Shown here one piece after another: positions 8,712-17,141 of a DNA stretch of 64,000 bases. Positions within the stretch are counted from its first letter, which is position 1. Every line of letters begins with the position of its first letter. The DNA is taken from NCBI RefSeq assembly GCF_030813595.1, contig NZ_JAUSUH010000004.1, positions 310,001-374,000 on the forward strand. Direction: 5' to 3'. The translations under genes were made by a program, and so were the position numbers. A model generated the notes under the pieces. The model ran no database searches. It had not been told where the DNA came from and saw nothing but the letters and a program-made list of their open reading frames with translations. The DNA comes from Ancylobacter vacuolatus (lineage in GTDB: Bacteria > Pseudomonadota > Alphaproteobacteria > Rhizobiales > Xanthobacteraceae).

Positions 8712-9439
8712 AGCCGGTCCGCCATCGTCACCGCGAGACCGAAGGCCAGCGCGGCGCAGAGGCCCGCCCAGTCCCGCGCCGTGGGGGAAGGCGGCGCCAG
8801 ATATGGAAAGCGGCCTTCATAGCCCCGGCAGCGCATCGCCTCCTCCACACGCTGCGCCCGCTCCAGTGCCCGCACCAGCAGCATGCCGAGCAGATGGCCA
8901 TAGCTGCGCCAGCTGTGGCGGTTCGTGCCGGGGCGGAAGCCGCGCATTCGCATCGCTTCCTGCAGCCGCCGCGCCTCGTCGCGGATCAGCGAGAGATAGC
9001 GCGCCGTGAGCACGAACAGGCGCACGAGAACCTCCGGCACATGAAGCGCGCGAAGCGCGGCGCCGAGCCGCACCGGCTCGACCGCGCCCAGCAGCGCCGT
9101 GAGCGCCAGCACTGAGGCGGAAACCTTGGCGGCGATCAGCAAAGCGCGCTCCACGCCCTCGACACTGGCGGTCAGCGGGCCGAGGGAAAACAGCGGCTGG
9201 CCCGCCATCGTGAAGGGAAGCGTCGCGAACAGCAGCAGCAGGAATCCCTCGACATGCAGCAGCCGCCGCCAGAGCCGGCCATCGGGCCGGCGCCAGGCGG
9301 CAACCAGCCCGGCCACGGCGAGCGCCGCCAGCGCCACGGGGAGCGTGCGCAGCTGCGACAGGCAGGCGATGGCGATAAAGGCGGCGACGAGGCGCAGGCG
9401 CAGGTCGCACACGGGAACCTGCGGGACCGCCACCGTCAT
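8708..9439 (-). CDS. nikQ: Nickel/cobalt transporter transmembrane protein NikQ/CbiQ
   Basis: A 243-residue integral membrane protein, the T component of the group II ECF transporter, with several hydrophobic helices. It has the coupling motifs expected for CbiQ: EAMRMRGFRPG near residue 167 and EEAMRCRGYEG near 205, the conserved A-R-G boxes that dock on the ATPase. The start at 9439 overlaps the nikL stop (ATGA), and its own stop overlaps the nikO start, so the genes are translationally coupled. Confidence 0.9.
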   Translation of the reverse strand: MTVAVPQVPVCDLRLRLVAAFIAIACLSQLRTLPVALAALAVAGLVAAWRRPDGRLWRRLLHVEGFLLLLFATLPFTMAGQPLFSLGPLTASVEGVERALLIAAKVSASVLALTALLGAVEPVRLGAALRALHVPEVLVRLFVLTARYLSLIRDEARRLQEAMRMRGFRPGTNRHSWRSYGHLLGMLLVRALERAQRVEEAMRCRGYEGRFPYLAPPSPTARDWAGLCAALAFGLAVTMADRL

Positions 9440-9990
9440 GAGCGGCGTCCGCGCGCCCACAGGCCGATGCCGGCGAGGCCCAGAATGAGGAAAACTCCGG
9501 AAAGGATGTCGGCATAGCGCAGGCGCGCATCCAGCTGCTCGATCCGCTCCATCAGCGGTGCCAGCTGCCGCTGCACCGCCGCCTCGACCAGTGCGGCAAG
9601 GCGCGCATCGGCCTCGCCGCCGGCCGGGGCCGATGCGTCCGTCGCAAGCACCGGCGGGGTCGCGCGCGCGGCCCCCCCGAAGCGTGCGGCCGGCAGCGTC
9701 ACCGAGGCCACATGCCCCTCGCGCGTGTCGACCGTCACCGTGGCGTCCGTGGGCGGCTGCGGCGCGGTGAAGGCGAAGCGCCCCTCCCCGTCCGTCGTGC
9801 CGGCAGCGATCGGCGCGCCGGCGGTGTCCTTCGCCACCCACGCGGTCTGCGCCGCGCGGCCGCCGCCGATGAAGAAGGCGTAGCCCTTCACCTCGCCGCC
9901 CTCCACCGTGGCGAAGACCTTCAGCTTGTGCGCCTGCGCCGGGCCGGAAAAGGCCAGCGCCAGCAGCAACACTGTCAGGAAACGGATCAT
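9436..9990 (-). CDS. nikL: NikL-type periplasmic/membrane accessory protein
   Basis: 184 residues. It has an N-terminal signal peptide (FLTVLLLALAFSGPAQA), then the mature start AHKLKVFATVEGGEVKGYAFF typical of NikL/CbiL-like proteins, a beta-rich domain, a short coiled segment and one C-terminal membrane helix (ADILSGVFLILGLAGIGLW). NikL replaces NikN in NikKMLQO importers and is needed for metal capture. The start at 9990 follows the signal-peptide logic and overlaps the nikM stop. Confidence 0.82.
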   Translation of the reverse strand: MIRFLTVLLLALAFSGPAQAHKLKVFATVEGGEVKGYAFFIGGGRAAQTAWVAKDTAGAPIAAGTTDGEGRFAFTAPQPPTDATVTVDTREGHVASVTLPAARFGGAARATPPVLATDASAPAGGEADARLAALVEAAVQRQLAPLMERIEQLDARLRYADILSGVFLILGLAGIGLWARGRRS

Positions 9991-10601
9991 GGCGCGACCG
10001 GACGCAGCGCCTCGGGCTGCACGCGGGCGAGGAAGGAGACGATCGCGGCGGTGATGAAGGCCTCCACGAGGGCGAGCGGCAGATAGGTGGCGATCACCAC
10101 ACGGGCCGCCGGCGTATAATCGCTCGACGACAGCCACAGCGACAGGGCGACGAGCCCTCCCGTTCCCAGCACCGCCAGCCCCCCGGCCAGCGCGCCGGCC
10201 GCCAGCCGCACCGAAGGCCGCGCGGTGGCGCGGATCAGCGGCCCCAGCAGCAGCCCGCACAACACCCCCGGCAGCGCGATATTCACCGTGTTCACCCCGA
10301 GCGTCGTGAGCCCGCCAAAACCGAACAGCAGCGCTTGCAACAACAGGGCCACCAGCACGGCGAGAAAGGCGGCGGTGCCGAGCATTACCCCCATCAGCCC
10401 CGCCAGCAGCAGGTGCACGCTCGACGGCCCCACCGGCACGGCCACCAGCGACCCCGCGAAGAATGCCGCCGCCAGGATGGCGGTGCGCGGGATCATCCGG
10501 TCGTCGAGCCGCCGCAGCCCCAGCGCCACGCCGGCGGCGGCCAGGACGCCGCCACTGACGAGCACCGGCGCGGAGAGGAGGCCGTCGGGAATATGCGCCA
10601 T
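9987..10601 (-). CDS. nikM: Nickel/cobalt substrate-capture membrane protein NikM/CbiM
   Basis: 204 residues, multi-spanning. This is the S component that binds the metal ion. The N-terminus MAHIPDG is the hallmark metal site of CbiM/NikM, in which the N-terminal amine and His coordinate nickel or cobalt; the loop VGPSSVHLLLAGL carries further conserved residues. It lies 4 bp after nikK and overlaps nikL. The His sits at position 3 (M-A-H), as the family requires for square-planar Ni coordination. Confidence 0.9.
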   Translation of the reverse strand: MAHIPDGLLSAPVLVSGGVLAAAGVALGLRRLDDRMIPRTAILAAAFFAGSLVAVPVGPSSVHLLLAGLMGVMLGTAAFLAVLVALLLQALLFGFGGLTTLGVNTVNIALPGVLCGLLLGPLIRATARPSVRLAAGALAGGLAVLGTGGLVALSLWLSSSDYTPAARVVIATYLPLALVEAFITAAIVSFLARVQPEALRPVAP

Positions 10602-10605
10602 TCGC

Positions 10606-11409
10606 CTACTTCCCGGCGCCCATGTTGTTCCCCGCGCTCATGTCAGTCGCCTTCACCCAGATCAGCGCGCCGTCTTCCACCGGCACCTCTTTGCCCTCGG
10701 GCGAGGTCATCGGCGTGTCGCCGTCCAGCAGCGCGGCGAAGCCCCACCAGCCGGCGCGCGGCATGGCATAGGTGAAGGTGCCATTGGCGTCAGCCTTGAT
10801 CACCTGCGTCACGAAAGCGTCGTTCGGCGGCGTCACCGTGCCGTCATTGATGAACTCGACCTCCACCTCGGCGAAGGGCACCGGCTTGCCGCCCTTCAGC
10901 ACGACGCCGGAGAAGAGATTGCCCGTCCACAGCCCGGTCGGGCGGGTGAGCGGCTGGATCTCCACCGGCAGCCCGACCAGTTCGTCCCAGCCCTCGCCCG
11001 AGGCGTAGCTGTCGACGATCACCTTGGAGTAGTGGACGATGTACTTGCCTTCCGAAGGCTCCCAATAGGGCTGCGGCTCGACATAGAAGATCGCCGCGCC
11101 CGGCTCCTTCAGCTCATAGGCGAGCGTCCAGGCGCTCTTGCCGTCGACCGGCTTTTCGCTGATCTGGCCGAGCAGGTCGGTGGTGGTGCCGCCCGCCAAC
11201 ACACCCACCTTGGCCGGCTTCTTCATCTCCATCACCGGCCCGCCCTCGACCGGATGGGTGAACACCATATCGATATTCACCGTCCCGCCCTCCGGCAGCA
11301 CGTCGGCAGAGGGGATGATCTCCTGGAAATGCGCCAGCGCCGGCCCCGCCCCGAGCGGCAGGACAAGGGCAGCGAAAACGACGAGACGGGCCGGAAAGCA
11401 GGTGGGCAT
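10606..11409 (-). CDS. nikK: NikK-type DUF4198 periplasmic protein
   Basis: 267 residues with a clear signal peptide (VVFAALVLPLGAGPALA) and a mature N-terminus beginning AHFQEIIPSADVL. His at the second mature position is conserved in DUF4198/NikK proteins and is presumed to bind nickel in the periplasm. The remainder is two beta-sandwich-like regions. It is the first gene of the nikKMLQO operon, and the NikR operator lies 15 bp upstream of its ATG, so it is probably repressed directly. Confidence 0.88.
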   Translation of the reverse strand: MPTCFPARLVVFAALVLPLGAGPALAHFQEIIPSADVLPEGGTVNIDMVFTHPVEGGPVMEMKKPAKVGVLAGGTTTDLLGQISEKPVDGKSAWTLAYELKEPGAAIFYVEPQPYWEPSEGKYIVHYSKVIVDSYASGEGWDELVGLPVEIQPLTRPTGLWTGNLFSGVVLKGGKPVPFAEVEVEFINDGTVTPPNDAFVTQVIKADANGTFTYAMPRAGWWGFAALLDGDTPMTSPEGKEVPVEDGALIWVKATDMSAGNNMGAGK

Positions 11410-11423
11410 GCGGCACCCCTTTT

Positions 11424-11451
11424 GTATGAATTAAGTGAATAAAAATCATAC
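11424..11451. promoter_or_regulatory. Perfect NikR operator between nikK and nikR
   Basis: GTATGA (11424-11429), 16 bases, then TCATAC (11446-11451): an exact match to the operator GTATGA-N16-TCATAC described for E. coli NikR. It lies upstream of nikK (start 11409) and about 105 bp from the divergent nikR, in an AT-rich patch that would hold the nikK promoter. Binding here should block nikK transcription. Confidence 0.92.
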
Positions 11452-11555
11452 AAAGTCCGCCCAGTCTCCGGCAAGGGCAAAAAACCATCCCTGGGGAAAT
11501 TCTTGCCGGGATCAAGGTGATAACCTAACCTCACCACATTCGGCCGGGGGCTCTC

Positions 11556-12029
11556 ATGCAGCGGATCACCATCGCCATCGACGACGATCTGGCCGCGCAG
11601 CTGGATGGCTTCATCCAGGAGAGCGGTGCCGCGAACCGCTCCGAGGCGATACGCGATCTGGTGCGTCGGGGCCTTTCCGCGCGTTCGGACGGACCGGCAC
11701 AGGCCTCCTGCTTCGGCGTCATCAGCTGCGCCATCGACCAGTCGGTGCGCAATCTCGCGGCACGGGTGCCCCAGGGCCGGCTCGACCGGCACGACCAGAC
11801 CGTCGCCGCCCTCTCGGTGCCGCTCGATCACTCGACCTCGGTCGATGTAACGGTGATGCGCGGGCAGGTCGGCGACATCGCCACCTATGCGCAGGCGCTG
11901 TTTCTGGAACGCGGCGTCATGCATGGCGCGCTCAGCCTCATCCCGGTGGCCGAGGACAAGGCCCATCACGTCCACAACCAGGGCTCCCCGCACGCGCACA
12001 CGCATCTGCGGGTGAAGAGCGGATTCTAG
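11556..12029 (+). CDS. nikR: NikR-family ribbon-helix-helix regulator lacking canonical Ni ligands
   Basis: 157 residues that align with E. coli NikR without gaps from residue 1 to about 130. The DNA-binding strand MQRITIA keeps Arg3 and Thr5, while Thr7 is Ala. In E. coli the square-planar nickel site is His76, His87, His89 and Cys95; here these positions are Leu76, Ser87, Pro89 and Ser95. A C-terminal tail absent from E. coli NikR is His-rich (HHVHNQGSPHAHTH) and may supply a different metal site. It diverges from nikKMLQO and has a perfect operator. It is therefore an intact NikR by fold and target, but its metal sensing must differ. Its stop codon lies at the edge of a dispersed repeat. 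Confidence 0.88.
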   Translation: MQRITIAIDDDLAAQLDGFIQESGAANRSEAIRDLVRRGLSARSDGPAQASCFGVISCAIDQSVRNLAARVPQGRLDRHDQTVAALSVPLDHSTSVDVTVMRGQVGDIATYAQALFLERGVMHGALSLIPVAEDKAHHVHNQGSPHAHTHLRVKSGF

Positions 12030-12090
12030 AGCATTTTCGAGCGAAGTGGATTCCGGTTCGCGTGAAGAAAATGCGTAAAGACAAGAATCC
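12027..12090. repeat. Dispersed palindromic intergenic repeat
   Basis: The element begins TAGAGCATTTTCGAGCGAAG and contains inverted arms GCATTTTC (12031-12038) and GAAAATGC (12067-12074). I recognise it as a very common intergenic repeat of Hyphomicrobiales genomes. It supplies the nikR stop codon. Only one copy is seen in this window. Confidence 0.65.
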
Positions 12091-12136
12091 AGGGCACGCC
12101 TGGTGAACCGGCTTTCACCGGGCGCGCTCCAGAAAC

Positions 12137-12165
12137 GAAAAAGGCGCGCTCGGCCGGAGCGCGCC
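12137..12165 (-). terminator. Rho-independent terminator of the GlsB-like gene
   Basis: Stem GGCGCGCTC (12143-12151) / GAGCGCGCC (12157-12165) with a 5-nt loop. On the minus strand it is followed by a T-run (12142-12138). It lies just after the stop of the minus-strand gene at 12203. The + side lacks a T-run, so it mainly serves the minus strand. Confidence 0.8.
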
Positions 12166-12202
12166 CTCTTCGCTGTGGTGACGGCAGCTGTCGGCCGCTG
12201 CC

Positions 12203-12454
12203 TCAGTTTCGTATCGCCCGCACCAGCCCGATCAATATGCAGGCGCCGATGACGCCGGCGACGAGATAGCCGATCCAGCCGCCAAAGCCGACGCCGATCA
12301 GGCCGAAGAGGAAGCTGGCAATCGCCGCGCCGATGATGCCGAGCACGATATTGAGGAAGATCCCCGTACCGGTCTTCATGATGGCGGAGGCGATCCACCC
12401 CGCCAGACCGCCGATGATGATGGCGGCGATCCAGCCAATCTGTGCGTCTTCCAT
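12203..12454 (-). CDS. GlsB/YeaQ/YmgE-family membrane protein
   Basis: An 83-residue hydrophobic protein with three predicted membrane helices rich in Gly (IGWIAAIIIGGLAGWIASAI, then IVLGIIGAAIASFLFGLIG, then IGYLVAGVIGACILIGLVRA). This matches the transglycosylase-associated/GlsB stress-response family of the inner membrane. The start at 12454 is preceded by GGGAGAAA; the frame continues a few codons upstream without family likeness. Function in the cell is poorly known; the family is induced by stress. It is monocistronic with a terminator. Confidence 0.85.
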   Translation of the reverse strand: MEDAQIGWIAAIIIGGLAGWIASAIMKTGTGIFLNIVLGIIGAAIASFLFGLIGVGFGGWIGYLVAGVIGACILIGLVRAIRN

Positions 12455-12559
12455 GCTATTTCTCCCAGAGCCCCAGTTGGATGCCGGGGATAAACGCACG
12501 GGCCCGTGCGCTGTTCCCGCAACAGGGTACGCCGCGACGGTATTTTTGGCGACGCCTCC

Positions 12560-14086
12560 TCACGCCGCCGGCGCGGGCGCTTTGAGGCCGATGGCACGCC
12601 CGGCCACAAGGGGGCGCTCCAGCCCCGCATGGGCTCCAGCGAGAACGTCAAGGGCGGCGCGCACAGGCGGAGCAGCGGGGCAGGCCCGGCCGGCCTTGCT
12701 GTCGACATGCAGCAGCATGTGCTCGCCGGTGGCGATCTCGCGGTGCTCGGGGCCGGCATAGAGCCGGTGGAACACATGCAGCCGCTTCTCGTCCGTGCCG
12801 AGGATCTGGGTGGTGCAGACCAGCGCCTCGCCCAGCTTTGCCTCGTCGAGATGCCGCAGGTGGGTTTCCACCGTGTAGTAGCTGTGGCAGCCCTCGACAT
12901 AGGCGAGATCGACGCCGATCAGCCGCAGCAGCGCGTCGGTGGCGTCGCCGAACACCTGGAGATAGCGGTGCTCGGTCATGTGGCCATTATAGTCGATCCA
13001 GGCCGGGGAGACCCGTGTTTCCACCAGCGCCAGCGGCTCGGAGGGGTCGGGGGCCGGGACGGTACCCGCCTGCGCCCATAGTCGCTGCTCGAACTCCTTC
13101 AAAAGCTTGCCCGCGCCCCAGCCATCCCCGCCCCGGCCCGCCTTCAGCGCCTGCACGATGCCGACGAGGTTCTCGTCGCGGATGCGCTCCAATTCGCGGA
13201 TGGAGAGGCCCGCCGCCTGCGCGTCGGATTGCGCGCCGATTTTCTCCACCAGCGCGTCGTCGAGGTCGACCACGTCGGTCAGCTTGGTCCACGGCCAAGC
13301 GAGGCACGGGCCGAACTGGGCAAGGAAATGCCTCATGCCGGCCTCGCCGCCAGCGATGCGGTAGGTCTGGAACAGCCCCATCTGCGCCCAGCGCAGGCCG
13401 AAGGAATAGCGGATCACGTCGTCGAGCGTCTCGACGTCGCAAATGTCGTCCTTGATCAGCCACAGCGCCTCGCGCCACAGCGCCTCCAGCAGCCGGTCAC
13501 CGACAAAGGCCTCGATCTCGCGGGCAATCACCACCCCCTTCATGCCGATGGCGTCGAGCACCGCCTTGGCCCGCGCCACCGTCTCCGGCGTCGTCGCCCT
13601 GCCACCGACGATCTCGACCAGCGGCAGCAGATAGACCGGGTTGTAGGGGTGGGCGACAAACAGCCGGCCGGGATGGGCGAGCCCCTCCTGCAGATCGGTC
13701 GGCTTGAGGCCGGAGGTGGACGAACCGAGCAGCGCTTCGGCTGGCGCGGCCGCGTCGATCTCCGCCAGCACGCGGCGCTTGAGGTCGAGTCGCTCGGGCA
13801 CGCTCTCCTGCACCCATTCTGCGCCCGCCACCGCCTCTTCGAGGCTTGCGCAGAAGGTCAGCCGGCCACGCTTGGGCAGCGGCGCGCCGGTGAGCAGGCC
13901 ATAGGCGCGCTCGGCATTGGCCAGCACCTCGGCGACGATGCGCTGCGCGTCGGGGTGCGGGTCGAACACATTGACGTCGATGCCGGCGAGCAGGAAGCGG
14001 GCGATCCAGCCGCCGCCGATGACGCCGCCGCCGATGCAGGCCGCGCGGGAGATGGGGGCAAGGCCCCCGGGAAGGGTCGCCGTCAT
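12560..14086 (-). CDS. lcdH: L-carnitine 3-dehydrogenase fused to betainyl-CoA thioesterase
   Basis: 508 residues in two parts. Residues 1 to about 320 are a 3-hydroxyacyl-CoA-dehydrogenase-like NAD enzyme with the nucleotide motif GGGVIGGGW (19-27) and the conserved HPYNPVYLLPLVEIVGG segment. Residues about 355-490 form a hot-dog thioesterase (WIDYNGHMTEHRYLQVFGDA). This fusion is characteristic of carnitine dehydrogenases of rhizobia. The dehydrogenase makes 3-dehydrocarnitine, and the thioesterase would release betaine from betainyl-CoA. The adjacent BKACE enzyme supplies the intermediate step, so the three activities of the carnitine-to-glycine-betaine route sit in two genes. RBS GAGGAG precedes ATG 14086. 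Confidence 0.9.
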   Translation of the reverse strand: MTATLPGGLAPISRAACIGGGVIGGGWIARFLLAGIDVNVFDPHPDAQRIVAEVLANAERAYGLLTGAPLPKRGRLTFCASLEEAVAGAEWVQESVPERLDLKRRVLAEIDAAAPAEALLGSSTSGLKPTDLQEGLAHPGRLFVAHPYNPVYLLPLVEIVGGRATTPETVARAKAVLDAIGMKGVVIAREIEAFVGDRLLEALWREALWLIKDDICDVETLDDVIRYSFGLRWAQMGLFQTYRIAGGEAGMRHFLAQFGPCLAWPWTKLTDVVDLDDALVEKIGAQSDAQAAGLSIRELERIRDENLVGIVQALKAGRGGDGWGAGKLLKEFEQRLWAQAGTVPAPDPSEPLALVETRVSPAWIDYNGHMTEHRYLQVFGDATDALLRLIGVDLAYVEGCHSYYTVETHLRHLDEAKLGEALVCTTQILGTDEKRLHVFHRLYAGPEHREIATGEHMLLHVDSKAGRACPAAPPVRAALDVLAGAHAGLERPLVAGRAIGLKAPAPAA

Positions 14087-14096
14087 CGTCGTCTCC

Positions 14097-14999
14097 TCAG
14101 CGCTTCACCAGCTTCAGCTTCTCGCGCACCTCGGCCGGGCCGATGATCCGCGCGCCCATATTCGTCACCACGTTGGCGGCCTTCTCGACCAGCTGGGCGT
14201 TGGTGGCGAGCTGGCCCTTGCCGACATAGAGGTTGTCTTCCAGCCCGACGCGCACATTGCCGCCCGCCAGCACCGCCGCCGCGGGATAGGCCATGGCGTT
14301 GCGGCCGATGGAGAAGGCGGAGAAGGTCCACCCTGCCGGCACATTATTGACCATCGCCATAAAGGTGTTGAGATCGTCAGGCGCGCCCCAGGGAATGCCC
14401 ATGCACAGCTGGATCAGCACCGGGTTCTCGATCAGCCCTTCCTCGGCGAGCTGCTTGGCAAACCAGAGGTGCCCGGTGTCGAACGCCTCGATTTCGGGGC
14501 GCACGCCCAGCGCCGTCATTTGCCGCGCCATCTCGCGCAGCATGGACGGCGTGTTGGTCATGACATAGTCGCCGAGATTGAAGTTCATCGTGCCGCAATC
14601 GAGCGTGCAGATTTCCGGCAGGCATTGCGCGACATGGGCGACGCGCTCGGTGGCGCCGGCCATGTCGGTGGCTTTCTCGTTGAGCGGAAACGGCGCCTCG
14701 ACGCCGCCGAAAACGAGATCGCCCCCCATGCCGGCGGTCAGGTTCAGCACCACGTCCACCTCGGCCGAGCGGATGCGGTCAGTGACCTCGCGATAGAGCT
14801 CGAGGCGGCGCGAGGCGGCGCCGGTCTCGGGATCGCGCACATGGCAGTGCACCACCGCCGCGCCGGCCTTGGCGGCGTCGATCGCACTGTCGGCGATCTC
14901 TCGCGGGGTGATCGGCACATGGGCGGAGCGCCCGGTCGTGTCGCCGGCACCGGTGACGGCGCAGGTGATGAAGACATCGCGATTCATCTGCAAAGGCAT
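14097..14999 (-). CDS. Dehydrocarnitine cleavage enzyme (BKACE / DUF849 family)
   Basis: 300 residues of the beta-keto acid cleavage family, which uses acetyl-CoA to cleave a beta-keto acid to acetoacetate and a CoA ester. Here the expected reaction is 3-dehydrocarnitine to betainyl-CoA. The zinc motif is visible in AAVVHCHVRDPETG (His-x-His), and the glycine-rich VRVGLEDNLYVGKGQLA segment near residue 245 is typical. The start at 14999 has AGGAG upstream; an alternative Met lies four codons downstream. It is followed after 10 bp by the carnitine dehydrogenase gene, forming one operon, with the regulator divergent. Confidence 0.88.
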   Translation of the reverse strand: MPLQMNRDVFITCAVTGAGDTTGRSAHVPITPREIADSAIDAAKAGAAVVHCHVRDPETGAASRRLELYREVTDRIRSAEVDVVLNLTAGMGGDLVFGGVEAPFPLNEKATDMAGATERVAHVAQCLPEICTLDCGTMNFNLGDYVMTNTPSMLREMARQMTALGVRPEIEAFDTGHLWFAKQLAEEGLIENPVLIQLCMGIPWGAPDDLNTFMAMVNNVPAGWTFSAFSIGRNAMAYPAAAVLAGGNVRVGLEDNLYVGKGQLATNAQLVEKAANVVTNMGARIIGPAEVREKLKLVKR

Positions 15000-15091
15000 G
15001 GCGTGGCTCCTGAAAGCATGCGCGGAGCTTGACGGCAAAGCGAAGTCGTGACGCAACTATTTACGCAATCCATTTTTCATTCTGCGAAGCG

Positions 15092-16057
15092 ATGATCTTT
15101 ACCCCTTCCGACGACGCGCTCGACGTCACGCTACTGCTGTTTCCCGGCCTGTCGCTGCTCTCGCTCGCGGCGACGCTGGACCCGATGCGCGGCGCCAACC
15201 GCGTGCTCGGACGGCCGGCCTTTCGCTGGAAGCTGGTGTCGATGGACGGCCAGATGCCGACAGCGAGCTGCGGCCTGCCGATCCCGGTGGACGGCGCCTT
15301 CGATGCCGGCACGCGGCAGGATGTGCTGATGGTGGTCGCCGCCTTCGAGGCGGCCCGCTTCGCCACGCCACCGATCCTCAAGGCGATCCGCGCCGGCGCC
15401 AAGCGCTCGGTCGCCACGGGGGGCATCGAGTCCGGCTCATGGCTGATGGGCTTCGCCGGGCTGCTGGAGGGGCGGCGCGCCACCACCCATTGGGAGGACC
15501 TGGAGGACTTCGCCGCCCGCTTCCCCGAAACCGACGTGCAGCCCGACCGCTTCGTGATCGACGAGCCGGTATTCACGACAGGCGGCGCCACCCCGGCGCT
15601 CGACTGCATGCTGGCGCTGATCCGCGCCCGGCACGGCTATTCCGCCGCGCTCGATGTCGCCAGCCTCTATATCTATGAGGAAGTGCGCGCGGGCTCGGAC
15701 GTGCAGCCCATCGTCTCGCTCGGGCGCATTCGCCAGCATGAGCCGCGCGTGGCCGAGGCGATCCGGCTGATGGAAACCCATATTGACCGCCCGCTCACCG
15801 TCGCCGCCATCGCCCGTCGGGTGGGGGTGTCGACGCGGGGGCTGGAGACGCTGTTCACCAAGACGGTGGATGTGCCGCCCGGCGCCTATTACGTCACGCT
15901 GCGGCTGAAGGCGGCGCGGCGGCTGGTGCTCGACACCAACCTGCCGATCGCCGACATCGCCGAGCGCACCGGCTTTTCCGCCATCGCCTCGCTGTCGCGG
16001 GCGTTCCGGCGGCAGTTCGGCGCGCCACCGTCGGCGGCGCGCCGTCAGCGTTTGTAG
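15092..16057 (+). CDS. GlxA/AraC-family regulator, CdhR-like (carnitine catabolism)
   Basis: 321 residues. An N-terminal DJ-1/PfpI-like sensor domain (DVTLLLFPGLSLLSLAATLDP ... ATGGIESGSWLMGFAGLL) is joined to a C-terminal AraC helix-turn-helix (VAAIARRVGVSTRGLETLF, then IADIAERTGFSAIASLSRAF). It is transcribed divergently from the carnitine operon with 92 bp between, the arrangement seen for CdhR in Pseudomonas. It likely activates carnitine catabolism in response to carnitine or a breakdown product. The frame extends 21 codons upstream into the promoter, so the internal ATG at 15092 is preferred. Confidence 0.85.
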   Translation: MIFTPSDDALDVTLLLFPGLSLLSLAATLDPMRGANRVLGRPAFRWKLVSMDGQMPTASCGLPIPVDGAFDAGTRQDVLMVVAAFEAARFATPPILKAIRAGAKRSVATGGIESGSWLMGFAGLLEGRRATTHWEDLEDFAARFPETDVQPDRFVIDEPVFTTGGATPALDCMLALIRARHGYSAALDVASLYIYEEVRAGSDVQPIVSLGRIRQHEPRVAEAIRLMETHIDRPLTVAAIARRVGVSTRGLETLFTKTVDVPPGAYYVTLRLKAARRLVLDTNLPIADIAERTGFSAIASLSRAFRRQFGAPPSAARRQRL

Positions 16058-16062
16058 CAGCC

Positions 16063-17007
16063 TCAGAGGCCGAGGCCGGCTTTCACCGCCGCCGCGCCGG
16101 GCTTGCCGTCGAGCGTGGTGACGCCGGCGAGCCATGTCTCCACCGTCGCCGGGTTCTGCTTCATCCACGCCGTCACCGCCGCCTCGGGCTGCATCCCCTT
16201 GTCGAGAATGTCGCTCATCAGCCGGTCTTCCATCGCCACGTCGAAGACGAGGTTGGTGAGCAGCTTGCCGACATTCGGGCAGTCCTTGACATAGCCCGGC
16301 CGGGTAAGGGTCAGCACGCTGGCGCCGCCATCCTTGGGCCCGAACACATCATTTCCCTTGGTGAGATACTCGATCGGCAGGTTGACGTTCATCGGGTGCG
16401 GCCGCCAGCCGAAGAACACCACCGGCTCGCCCTGCTTGATGCGATGGCCGACCTGGGTGAGCATCGCCTGCTCGCTGGATTCCACGAGGTCGAAGCCCTT
16501 CAGTCCGAACGTGTCCTCGGTGATCATCTTGGAGATGGTGGCGTTGGCGCCGCTGCCGGCCTCGATGCCGTAGATCTTGCCCTGCAGCTTGTCCTTGAAC
16601 TTGGCGATGTCGGCATAGGTCTTCAGCCCGGCATCATAGGCCGCCTTGGAGGTGGCGAAACCGATGCGCGCGCCGTCGAGATTGGTGGCGACCACGTCGA
16701 TCTTGCCGGCCTTCACAAGAGGAACCTGTGTCGGCTCCTGCAGCGGCATCCAGTTGCCGAGGAAGATGTCGCGGTCCCCATTCTCCAGTGCCTTGAAGGT
16801 GATGGCGACGGAGAGCACCGCGACGTCCGGCTTGTAGCCGAGATGGGTGAGCAGTTCATCGGCCACCGCCGTGGTGGCGGTGATGTCGGTCCAGCCGACA
16901 TCGGAGAAGCGCGGCTTGGCGCAGGCGGCCGGGTCGACGGCGAAGGCCGGGGACGACAGGAGCGTGGCGGACAAGGCGATGCAAGTCACGAGATGGCGTG
17001 AAATCAT
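16063..17007 (-). CDS. Carnitine/betaine-type ABC binding protein (CaiX/ChoX-like)
   Basis: 314 residues with a signal peptide (IALSATLLSSPAFA) and the OpuAC fold. Aromatic-cage candidates are visible in the segments FSDVGWTDITATTA, IFLGNWMPLQEP and VVFFGWRPHPMN, typical of quaternary-amine binders such as ChoX and CaiX. It converges on the regulator gene with 5 bp between. No permease or ATPase gene accompanies it, so it probably feeds a shared betaine/carnitine transporter elsewhere, as known for Pseudomonas CaiX. Ligand assignment to carnitine rests on context. Confidence 0.85.
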   Translation of the reverse strand: MISRHLVTCIALSATLLSSPAFAVDPAACAKPRFSDVGWTDITATTAVADELLTHLGYKPDVAVLSVAITFKALENGDRDIFLGNWMPLQEPTQVPLVKAGKIDVVATNLDGARIGFATSKAAYDAGLKTYADIAKFKDKLQGKIYGIEAGSGANATISKMITEDTFGLKGFDLVESSEQAMLTQVGHRIKQGEPVVFFGWRPHPMNVNLPIEYLTKGNDVFGPKDGGASVLTLTRPGYVKDCPNVGKLLTNLVFDVAMEDRLMSDILDKGMQPEAAVTAWMKQNPATVETWLAGVTTLDGKPGAAAVKAGLGL

Positions 17008-17141
17008 TGCTGTTCCCTCTGTTGGCGATCATGCCGCACAACGGCATCGCAAGGGAAAGCCTATCGACAGGTGCGCCGGTTGATTGACCTTGTTCGAAGT
17101 ACAGATGACCGAATGCGCAACCCGGTCATCCCCGCCCTTGC

